A stretch of DNA of 64,000 bases. Origin: Candidatus Fredericiella danica. Lineage in GTDB: Bacteria; Chloroflexota; Anaerolineae; Caldilineales; Caldilineaceae. The stretch is from the NCBI GenBank assembly GCA_016713335.1, contig JADJPH010000023.1, positions 1 through 64,000 on the forward strand, read 5' to 3'. Shown piece by piece: positions 1 through 8,074 of this stretch. Position numbers and translations under genes: made by a program. Numbering within the stretch: the first letter of the stretch is position 1; the number at the start of each line of letters is the position of its first letter. The notes under the pieces were generated by a model. That model worked only from the letters and a program-made list of their open reading frames with translations, searched no databases and had not been told where the DNA came from.

Positions 1-71
1 GGCGCCCACTTCGGCATCCGCTTAATGCCGCTATTGACCTCATCACTGCTGTGCCAAGGGAGACCCCATCT

Positions 72-351
72 ATGGCGATCACCGAAGCAGACTATCAAGC
101 GCTGAGACAACGTTGCATAGACCTGGCGCAAGCATGCAACGAAGACAAACCCAATCCGTGGGGATCTCACACAGTGCGAATGCGAGGAGCTGATCTCTGC
201 CATTCTCCCCGCGCTCCTCACGATCAAACCCCCGCTGGAGGATGAAAAGATCCGCATCGCAGTGCACTTCGCCCAGCGCGACGTGGACGAATACCGCGCC
301 TTGCAGAATCCCATTCCCAGGAGGGTGAACGTTGCTGGGTCACTGGCGTGA
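72..351 (+). CDS. Small acidic hypothetical protein (one frameshift)
   Basis: Starts at ATG 72, preceded by an AAGGGA-type ribosome site around position 57. The frame opens MAITEADYQALRQRCIDLA and must change near 159-166, in a run of four G, to continue as CECEELISAILPALL and stop at 349-351. One extra G would explain the break, giving a protein of about 92 residues rich in Asp/Glu with a CxC pair. I do not recognise a family. The end overlaps the start of the sigma factor by about 20 nt, which suggests translational coupling and a shared role with the sigma/anti-sigma pair that follows. The restored frame is inference. Confidence 0.5.
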
Positions 352-922
352 TCGCTTTGTGCGCGAGGGGCAACTGCGCGGACTGACAAGCGAGGACGCC
401 GAAGATCTCGCCCAAGATGCATCCGTGCGTGCCATGGCAGCGCTCCAGAGCTATCATTTCCAGTCAAGCCTCCATACCTACCTGCTCAAGGTCTTCGCCC
501 ACACTTTTTTGGACAGATTGCGCCAAAAACAGCGCCGAAAACAACATGAGCCGGTCAGCATCGATGACACCCCCAATTCCAACGACGATTCCCTGCCGGC
601 ATGGGAACCGCCGGATCCGGCGCCCCCCATCGACGCAACCATCGCCGACGCGGAGATCCTGGCCCATGTCACGGCTGAACTGCAGCGCGTGCTCAAGTCA
701 GAGCATTTCGAGATGTTTCGGCTGCGGTACGTGGAGGTGTCCTATTGGGACCCGGTGACCAAAGTGGAAAAAGAGTGGACCTATCAGGCCATCGCCGACA
801 AACTCCGCTGTCCAAGGGACAAAGTCTCGGCCTTCTTGCAGCGCGTGATCCTTTCCTTCCGCCCCGGTGGTCGCTTCCACGCCATCATTGAACCCGATGA
901 CATACGCGATCATAGGAAATAA
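332..922 (+). CDS. ECF-like sigma-70 family RNA polymerase sigma factor
   Basis: A 196-residue protein beginning at TTG 332, six nt after AGGAGGG (319-325), which decides the start. The N-terminal part (LTSEDAEDLAQDASVRA through FAHTFLDRLRQKQRRK) fits sigma region 2, where -10 recognition and core binding occur. The linker is acidic and proline-rich. The C-terminal part (EWTYQAIADKLRCPRDKV) fits the region 4 helix-turn-helix that binds the -35. The size matches extracytoplasmic-function sigma factors. A zinc-finger anti-sigma-like gene follows 114 nt downstream, so sequestration until a signal arrives is the likely control. The target regulon is not visible. Family call is firm; subgroup is not. 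Confidence 0.85.
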   Translation: MLGHWRDRFVREGQLRGLTSEDAEDLAQDASVRAMAALQSYHFQSSLHTYLLKVFAHTFLDRLRQKQRRKQHEPVSIDDTPNSNDDSLPAWEPPDPAPPIDATIADAEILAHVTAELQRVLKSEHFEMFRLRYVEVSYWDPVTKVEKEWTYQAIADKLRCPRDKVSAFLQRVILSFRPGGRFHAIIEPDDIRDHRK

Positions 923-1036
923 TGGACACCCGTGCCCAATTTTAGCAGGGAGCAACGACTGTATTGGCAGATGAAATTACCAGAGGATTGCCCTGCTGCC
1001 ACTTGGACCTGAGGGCCGAAGGAGAAGTGACGAACC

Positions 1037-1441
1037 ATGCAATGTTCAGACGCAGTCAAAGAGATCACTCACTATCTGCTGCACGGCGCACACGCCGGTG
1101 CGGAGGCGCCACATGCAGCACTGACGCATGTAGCCGGCTGCCGCGCCTGCTTGCAGACGCTGGCAGAACTTGGCGCACTTTGGACCGATTCGCCGTCACA
1201 ATTGCGCACCGTGGCACCCCAATTGACCTGTGACGAGTGCCAGGAGTTCCTGCCGCTCTATGTCGATACTGCTCGCAAACTGCGACCAGATTTTGCGGCA
1301 TTTGATGCAGTTGCGCATCACCTGGAGCGTTGTTCAAATTGCCATGAGGAATACGCCCTCCTCGCCGAACTGGCCAACGCTGAATGGCTGTATGCAGCAC
1401 GATCAACGTGGCGTCACGCGCCCCCAGGGCCCTACTTGTGA
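1037..1441 (+). CDS. Double zinc-finger anti-sigma-like protein
   Basis: A 134-residue soluble protein starting at ATG 1037 behind GAAGGAGAAG. It carries two H-x3-C-x2-C motifs: HVAGCRAC near residue 31 and HLERCSNC near residue 95. Each matches the zinc-binding anti-sigma (ZAS) motif. Extra cysteines occur near the start (MQCSD) and in CDEC between the two motifs, so it looks like two ZAS units in tandem. No transmembrane segment is visible, unlike many anti-sigma factors, so it would act in the cytoplasm. Position just downstream of the sigma factor supports a role as its redox- or metal-sensitive partner. Partner identity is inference. Confidence 0.7.
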   Translation: MQCSDAVKEITHYLLHGAHAGAEAPHAALTHVAGCRACLQTLAELGALWTDSPSQLRTVAPQLTCDECQEFLPLYVDTARKLRPDFAAFDAVAHHLERCSNCHEEYALLAELANAEWLYAARSTWRHAPPGPYL

Positions 1442-1538
1442 TATCGGCGCATTTGAGCTCGTGCCCGACCTTAAACTGTATATGCCCGCACTGCTGCGCC
1501 GGTAGGCACTCAAACAGCAACGCTGGTACTATGGATCC

Positions 1539-2455
1539 ATGGAACAATTTGGGCTACTGAGCTATCTTGGCACAGGCAATTTGGGCAATGAGATCCAGTC
1601 CATCGCTCCCGCACGATTTCTCCCGCGCGTGGACCGTTTCCTGGACCAGGATTACCTCAATACAACGGCGGACCTGGCCACACCCACCTTTTTGATCATG
1701 AACGGCTGGTTTATGCATCACCTGAAAACTGGCCGCCAGGCGACAGCATCAGACCGCTCTTCGTCTCCTTCCACATCGCCAACCCTGCCATCGCCCAGCC
1801 GCACTACGCCGACTATTATCGGCAGCATGAACCCATCGGCTGTCGCGACGTAGCCACCGTTGAGTTGCTGCGCCAAATTGGCGTTGAAGCGTATTTGTCC
1901 GGGTGTCTCACGTTGACCTTACAGAACGGCGCTGCCGGCCGGACCGATCAGATCTATATGGTGGATGTGCCCGCCCCGCTGTGTCCCCTCATCCCGGAAC
2001 AGATCAGACGCAACGCGATCAGGACAACGCACCTGGTGGGTCTTCCGGCCAACCTCCAGCATCGGCTCCCGCCGCGGGCACAACGCAAGCTTTTGGCGTG
2101 GTGGTATCACAACGCCCCCTTTCTCCGGAGTTGGAAGTTCCGGCGCGCCCGAGAACTCCTGGACTGCTATCGGCGGGCAAAACTGGTCATCACCAGCCGG
2201 CTGCACTGTGCGCTCCCGTGTGTCGCCTTTGGCGTGCCGGTCGTCGTGTTGCGAAAGAACGATCACGATCCACGATGGACGGGTTCAGAGCGCTATCTTC
2301 CGGTCTACACACCGGAGAACATAGACGAGTTGGATTGGGATCACATCCCTGTCGCGAGCAAACCTGACACCAGCGAACTGGAGACAAGGATTCGAGGGGC
2401 AATTCAAGCGTATGAGGTAAGAATAGCCGTCCCCAGTTCTGCGCTCTGCCCATAG
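1539..2455 (+). CDS. Polysaccharide pyruvyl transferase family protein (frameshifted)
   Basis: About 305 residues after restoring the frame. The N-terminal segment (FGLLSYLGTGNLGNEIQSIA) carries the 'GxxNxGNEiqs' opening seen in PF04230 proteins. The second segment contains GCRDVATVELLRQIGV and the C-terminal VITSRLHCALPCVAFGVPVV, the conserved SRLHc...fGvP motif of the family. The two segments are in different frames and join near 1715-1735; a single indel fits. Members transfer pyruvate from PEP to hexoses of surface polysaccharides or teichoic acid-like polymers. No other polysaccharide genes sit nearby, so the substrate is open. It follows the anti-sigma-like gene by about 100 nt on the same strand. 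Confidence 0.75.
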
Positions 2456-2831
2456 AACGTGAGCGTCCTGTGTGGACTAGCCGATCAACGCACCCCAGAT
2501 AAAATCGGGGAAGCCCGGCGTTGGAAAGCGCCCCAAATCCGTTCCAGTCTGAAATCCGCTGTAGTGCCTTTCGCGTGCGACGCACCGGCGGCAGGTTGCG
2601 CGGTCCGGCAAGGGGATCTATGCCATTGCGACGCACGGTCGCCGCCGCGCACAACCCACCCAACGGGACCACCAAATCCGTTCCTGCCTGAAATCCGCTG
2701 TCGTTCAGGGGGAAAGAGACGAGACTCCCGCCAAGACGCAAAGACGCAAAGCGGGGGGAGACGGGGGAATCTCCCGCAGGGACGCAAAGATGCAAGGGGA
2801 AGAGGACAGTTGGATTGGCTGCAGACCGCGC
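2456..2831. repeat. Non-coding repeat patch
   Basis: No convincing gene. It contains a 30-nt direct repeat with two mismatches (2533-2562 and 2672-2701, core AAATCCGTTCC), a pair of GTGCGACGCAC-type palindromes 51 nt apart (2575-2585 and 2626-2636), and short ACGCAAAGA-type repeats (about 2733-2750 and 2781-2796). It lies between the 3' ends of two convergent genes. Open frames crossing it are low in recognisable sequence and are treated as spurious. Confidence 0.7.
2575..2636. repeat. REP-like palindrome pair, copy A
   Basis: Two copies of an 11-nt odd palindrome, GTGCGACGCAC at 2575-2585 and TTGCGACGCAC at 2626-2636, start 51 nt apart. The same core with nearly the same spacing recurs twice at 57978-58140, so this is a dispersed element. 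Its flanks here are less symmetrical than in the copies near 58 kb. Confidence 0.6.
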
Positions 2832-4830
2832 CTACGGTTGAGAGGGTACCGCCGGCGCCCCATAGACGCGAGCGATCACATTGGCGGCGTATTCGTCCAA
2901 CTGCTTTGCGATGTCGGGCTGCGCCTTCTTCGCCTCGGCGGATGCCTCTTTGCGCGCCTGTCGTGCGATTTCGCTTAACACCGCTATCAGTTCATCAATA
3001 TCTGCGGGCGTATTCTCAAGCCCCATGCTGACGCGCACGACGCCAGGCGGCGAGAGTTTCTGGAAGACACCAAAGATCCCGCGCTGCAATTCCTCCAGCC
3101 AGCGCGGGATCTCGAGCATGCGCTTGACCGTCAAATGGGCGCAATGACATCCTGCGCGCACCCCAATCCCCCTGCTGCGCCAATGCGGCGGCAACTTTCC
3201 GCCATCAAATCCTTCACGTTAAAGGGAATGACCCCACCCTTCTGCGCAAACGCCGGGGCTTCCGGATCCTTGACCCCGAACACGGTAAGTTCCGGGATCT
3301 GCGCCATGCCCCGCAAAGCCTGCGCGGTGAGCGCCTGTTCGTCGGTCTGAATCAGCTCGAGTCCGATCCGGTTGAGCAGGACCAGCGCCTTCCCCAGCGC
3401 GGCGATGCCGCCCACATTTGCTTCGCCGGATGCCCGAACCTGCGCCCAGGTAGGGGAGTCAAACTGCAGCATGCCTTTCCGCGCTACCAGCACACCTGCC
3501 CCAAAGGGCGCATAGGCTTTGTGCGCCGAAAAGACCAGGTAATCGATCTCGCACTGCACCATATCCACCGGCCGATGCGCGACCAACTGCGCTGCATCCA
3601 CCAAGAACCGCGCGCCGTACCGGTGAACCGTTGCGCCAATGGCCGCCAAATCATTGAAGATCCCAAGCACATTCGAGGCGCCGCTCACTGCCACCAGTTG
3701 GATGCGCTGCTTGCCATGCTCGTGGTTCACATTGAAGGCGCGCAATTGCGCTTCCAACTCCTGCAGGTCGATAAAGCCATCCTGGTCGATCGAGAGCCGG
3801 ACGAGCGAGCTCCCGGCGGTCGTGCGCCAGGGCAATTCGTTTGAGTTGTGCTCCAAAAACGTGTTGATCACGACCGGTTCGACCGCCGGATCCGCTTCAT
3901 TGTGCAGGCTCTCTGCCACCAGGTTGATGGCCTCCGTCGTGTTGGAGGTATAGATCACGTCATAGTCTGACTGCGGGCGCCCAATACGGTCGCGCAGATC
4001 GCTTTGACCTCATCGACGATCTCGCCGTAGACCGGCGTGGGCAGCCGCCATGTCTGCGCGACGACCTCCCAGATCGGCCTGAAGGTAGGCGTGCTTGCGC
4101 CGTTGTCCAGATTGATGAATGGCTTGACGCCCGCTATCGTTGGCACACGTGCGTCTCGCCCGATCAACGTTTGTCGCAACTGATCCAGCAATTCCAGACC
4201 CGCATACCCTTCGAGATCATCATGCCATAGCAGTTCTTTTGCCGCTCGGCGCTCGACATTGGCCCCGCGGAATGCATCTTTGCCGAGTTCCTGCGTGATC
4301 TGCAACGCCCTGGCGAAGGCAATGATATTGACAATGGCCGGCGTACCCGGTTCGAAGATGTCCGGCGCCTTCGCCCAGAGCACCCAGTTGGGCGCGACAA
4401 GTTTGGCGGTGCCACCTCCCGTCTGGAAGGGCACACCTTTCGGTAGCGCCTTGCGCACAACGGCCAGTGCGACGACGCCAAGCGGCAGCCCCAGATCAGC
4501 GCTGGCCACCCGCTGATAAGTGCTGGGGGCAAGAGTGGCTGCGAGGAGATCCGCCCTTCTCGGGGTGCTGAAAATCATGGCATGATCCGCCTTGCTCAAC
4601 CCCAGATACGCCAGGACGATTTCCCTGGCCTGCTCGTAGAGCAGTGTGGAGACCATCGAGTGCTGCCCACTGCCACGATGCACATTTGAGTAGGTTTCGA
4701 GCGCAGCGTAGATACTGCGCTCCAATTCGGCAAAGGCAGCAGTGGTTGTATCCACGCGGCCATCGTCGCCTTTGGCGCCAGCCAGGGCAACTTCAGACGC
4801 AGATGGCCCGATTTCTAGGGTGGTGTTCAT
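2832..4830 (-). CDS. Class V aminotransferase / cysteine desulfurase-like protein, two-part (two frameshifts)
   Basis: About 665 residues in three frame segments that join near 3955 and 3170. The C-terminal two thirds is a PLP fold type I enzyme like SufS: it opens PFINLDNGASTPTF, has YTSNTTEAIN, the EHNSN motif, FLVDAAQL for the cofactor Asp, and SAHKAYAPFGAG with the PLP lysine. The first ~210 residues repeat pieces of the same fold (YSNVHRGSG, then FEPGTPAIVNIIAFARAL) but lack an HK lysine motif, so this part looks like a degenerate or regulatory copy. No suf or isc partners are next to it. The activity (desulfurase, selenocysteine lyase or other) cannot be told from sequence. The second break lies in a G run, as expected for an indel error. 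Confidence 0.75.
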
Positions 4831-5235
4831 AAGTTGTCTCCAATGGTACGCTGTTCCGACTCAACCCAGGAATGTCCGGGCGGCTGCAGGGCAAGATATG
4901 ACAGCATGAATTGTACAGGCTGCTGCCGCCGCTGGATGAAATTTCGCTGACAAATAGACGACAAGCCCCCATTGCCCCCGGTTCGCGCCCGACAGGCGCC
5001 CTTTCCAACTGCATTGACTGTTGACAATTGTATCCGGGAGTTTTCACCCAACTTGAAAGGGACCCGATGCGGCATAACCGGCGTTAGGATTGGCAGGTGT
5101 GATCCCGTTACTCCTTAATAGCTCCCTTTTGGGGCCTATCAAGCGCACCTGGTTCATCATAAAATAGGCGCCACTGTGGTATGCCTGGGCGATCAGTACG
5201 AACTGTAGCCTGTTTGCTTGCACAGGAGCACCTAC
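4831..5235. other. Intergenic region, 405 nt
   Basis: Separates a minus-strand gene from a plus-strand gene, so promoters for both should lie here. The only repeat seen is ATTGACTGTTGA at 5013-5024, which matches the ends of the inverted repeats at 11 kb and 27.8 kb. No RNA gene or clear promoter pair was recognised. Confidence 0.5.
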
Positions 5236-5469
5236 ATGCATGCGCCGCAAATGGCAAATTACCGAATCATCGTCGAGGGGACAGTAGATCCCACCTGGAT
5301 CGAATGTCTGGGCGGGCTCGTCGTCACCGAGCAGCGCCAAGCCGGCCAACCCACCACTACGCTGCTGGAGGGCCGGCTTGTGGATCAATCTGCGCTCCAG
5401 GGCGTAATCAATACGCTCTTCATGATCGGGTTACCGCTGATGTCCATCGAACGCCGCTCCGTGGCATAA
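5236..5469 (+). CDS. Small conserved-looking hypothetical protein
   Basis: Starts at ATG 5236 eight nt after AGGAG (5224-5228); a second ATG at 5251 is possible. The 77-residue product contains ANYRIIVEGTVDPTWIECLGG and ends ...GLPLMSIERRSVA. It has no membrane segment or known catalytic motif. The 'I-VEG-D--W---LGGL' pattern with a compact alpha/beta composition suggests a small folded soluble protein. It precedes the META-domain gene by 80 nt on the same strand and may share its transcript. Function unknown. Confidence 0.65.
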   Translation: MHAPQMANYRIIVEGTVDPTWIECLGGLVVTEQRQAGQPTTTLLEGRLVDQSALQGVINTLFMIGLPLMSIERRSVA

Positions 5470-5549
5470 TCGGTCAGGCTCCGTACGATGCCATCCAGCC
5501 ATCACCGCAACTCCATCAATGCTTGTGTAAGGAGTTCAGGAGAAGACCA

Positions 5550-7275
5550 ATGAAACGCATTGCTGTCCGCGCCATGCTCGTCATGGCAGTGCTACTCATC
5601 TTCGTCACCCCTTTGGCGGTGCAAGCCGCTGAATCGGCGCTGGCCGGCACCAACTGGGTGCTTAGCTCGCTCAGCGGCCAACTCCCGCTGGCGGGCACTT
5701 CCCTCACCCTGCAGTTGGGCGAGGATGGCGCCGCTACAGGCAGTGACGGCTGCAACCGCTTTGCCACCACCTACACGGCCAGCCGGTCGACCATCTCTTT
5801 TGCCACGCCTGCCGCCTCGACCATGATGGCCTGCACGGAGGCGGTGATGCAGCAGGCAACCGGCTTCACCGACGCGCTGGCAGCAGCCAACCGCTACCAA
5901 CTGCGCGGCGGGCAACTAATCCTGTTGAATGACACAAAGGTGCTGGCAACTTTCGTTGCGGCCAAAGCGGATCTGGCCGGTTCCACCTGGCTGGTGACAG
6001 GCTACAACAATGGCCGTGAGGCGGTCGTCAGCCCGCTGCTCGGTGCTGACGTCATCATCAACATCGATGACGCCAACTTGATTTCGGGCAACGCCGGGTG
6101 CAACGATTTCTTTGCGAGCATCGAAGCGACCGACGGCGTCATTGAGGTCGGCAGCATCGGCGCCACGCGCCGCCTCTGCGCTGACCCGTCGGGCGTCATG
6201 GAGCAGGAGGCTGAGTTCTTCGCCGCCCTGGAGAGCGCCGCCACCTACACCGTCGACGGTGACTTTATTGAACTGCGCAACGCCTGATGGCGCGATCGCA
6301 GTGCACATGATTCGCGAACTGGAGATTGTGCTCCCCGAACCGGGTCCGGCGGTGCCGACCGGCCGCGTCACTGCGCCGAATGGGGTCAATGTCCGCACTG
6401 GGCCTGGCACGAACTTCCCTGTGATCGGTGTGGCGGCTTTCGGTCGCGAAGGTGAGATCATTGGCCGCAGCGCCGACGCCAACTGGTGGGTAGTCGCCGT
6501 GCCCGCCACCCAGGGCGGCATGGGCTGGGTTTCCGCAAGCTTTGTGGCCGCCAGCGACGCAGCAGATGTGCCAATCATCGCCTCGCCGGCGCCGCCCGTT
6601 GTGATCGTGCCGACCCCGGCGCCCACACCCACCCCGCGGCCGCAGCCCACTGCGACGCCCTCGCCACAGATGTCGCTCACGGCCGACCGCACCACGATCA
6701 CCCAGGGCGAGTGCACCACCATCCGCTGGTCCGTTGAGAACGTCCAGGCAGTCTGGGTCTATCCCCAGGGCCAGCCCTACCAAAACTTCCCGCGGGTCGG
6801 TCAGGGCTCCGAACAGGTCTGCCCGGCGGTGACCACGACCTATGAGATGCGCGTGCAAATGCGCGATGGGTCCGTGCAGTTCCGCCAGGTCACGATCAAC
6901 GTGACGCCGGCTGCCCCCCAGAATCCGCTCAACGGCACTGCCTGGCAGGTCACCGGATACAACAACGGCCGCGACGCCATCGTCAGCCCCATTGGCGGCA
7001 CGAACCTGACGGCCCGGTTCACCAGCAACCAGATCAGTGGTCAGGGCGGCTGCAACGACTTTAACGGCGGCTACTCGGTGAGTGGTAGTAACATCTCCAT
7101 CGGCGCACTGGGCGCCGGGATGCGGCTGTGCTCGGAACCGGAAGGCGTGATGGAACAGGAAGCCGCCTACCTTGCGGCACTGCAGTCAGCGGGGACCTTC
7201 CAGTTTGACGGCAACCGCCTCACCCTGCGCCGCTGGGATGGCGCCACCGCGGTGGTGTTCACGCGCCTCCAGTAG
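5550..7275 (+). CDS. Secreted META-domain protein with SH3b domain (one frameshift)
   Basis: About 574 residues from ATG 5550. A signal peptide (residues 1-27, ending VQAAE) is followed by two META/HslJ-like domains (LAGTNWVLSSLSG; LAGSTWLVTGYNNG with GNAGCNDFFAS). Next come a bacterial SH3-like domain (GVNVRTGPGTNFPVIGVA), a Pro/Thr linker, an Ig-like unit (ITQGECTTIRWSVENV) and a third META domain (GTAWQVTGYNNG). The frame changes at about 6280-6290, where one base separates ELRNA from DGAIAVHM. META domains occur in heat-shock or metal-stress envelope proteins; SH3b domains bind cell-wall material. Export to the envelope is likely, exact role unknown. A good terminator follows. Confidence 0.8.
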
Positions 7276-7332
7276 GCGCAGCGCGATGGCGAAACACCCC
7301 CGGCAATCGCCACACCCCATGATGCTACGACA

Positions 7333-7363
7333 CCTGCCTGGGCAATAAAACCGCCCAGGCAGG
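7333..7363 (+). terminator. Hairpin terminator after the META/SH3 gene
   Basis: Perfect 11-bp stem, CCTGCCTGGGC (7333-7343) against its complement at 7353-7363, with a 9-nt A-rich loop. It begins 58 nt after the stop codon. There is no strong T tract, so efficiency is uncertain. Confidence 0.7.
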
Positions 7364-7519
7364 CGTCGCCGCTTGGGAGTGGAATCGTATGGCATTGCCT
7401 CCTCGATCGTTTCAACTTATTTCACAAGTAGTAATCCACATTCCATTCGGCGACGAAAGAGTGATCTATGATGCGGCATCGCCTTTGTGTGGCCCTTGCT
7501 TTCCTTTGGGGGTGCCAAT

Positions 7520-7984
7520 ATGTCGTCCCGCCTCGCCGATCGCCTGTCTGCTGCTCGCCGACGCCATTTCGTGGGGCGCGCGGCTGAGCGCGACCTCTTT
7601 CGGACTGCGCTTCATGCGCCAGACCTGCCGTTTCTGTTGCTCTATGTCTCCGGTCCCGGCGGCGTCGGCAAATCTGCCCTGGTCCGCGAGTTTGAGGCCA
7701 TCGCAAGGGAGACCGGCGTCCCGGCCTACTACCTGGATGGTCGCAATGCGGAGCCTACCCCCGATGGTTTTCTTGCGCTCCTGCACTTCATCCTTGGCAT
7801 CGGCCCTGATGAGAATCCGGCTGCGGCCCTTGCCAGTCGCCCAGGCCGGCATCTACTTTTGATCGACCTGGTCAACAACTATGTGGCGCAGATCCATCGC
7901 GCCACGCGCACGACCCCGTGGTTGGCCGCGCCTTCCTCAATGTTCGGATTTACATATCAATACGAATTTGCTTATTCTAGTTGA
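7520..7984 (+). pseudogene. Truncated STAND/AAA-type ATPase N-terminus
   Basis: The frame from ATG 7520 opens with a typical LuxR-like/STAND ATPase N-terminus: RRHFVGRAAERDLFRTAL, then SGPGGVGKSALVREF with a complete Walker A, and GRHLLLIDLVNNY where a Walker B strand is expected. Homologues of this type usually run to several hundred or over a thousand residues. Here it ends after about 154 residues, where composition changes from GC-rich to AT-rich (about 7940-8010). I read it as a gene fragment cut by deletion or insertion, with the downstream promoter and surface gene now lying at the break. A short functional protein is less likely. Confidence 0.6.
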
Positions 7985-8008
7985 CATATTGTAAATATAT
8001 ACTATAAT
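7981..8008 (+). promoter_or_regulatory. Consensus sigma-70 promoter
   Basis: TTGACA at 7981-7986 and TATAAT at 8003-8008, with a 16-nt spacer, both perfect matches to the housekeeping consensus, inside a strikingly AT-rich stretch. Transcription would start near 8015, about 60 nt before the surface-protein start at 8075. Confidence 0.8.
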
Positions 8009-8074
8009 ATAGACGATTTATGTCCATCAGAACGTGGCCTTACATCGACGACTCATTGCAGAAAGGCTCCTTCG

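Noticed and set aside
2459..3031. Plus-strand gene of 190 codons
   Set aside because: It consists of repeat sequence and the reverse strand of the aminotransferase end.
5044..5388. Minus-strand gene of 114 codons
   Set aside because: It overlaps the better supported plus-strand gene at 5236 and shows no motif.
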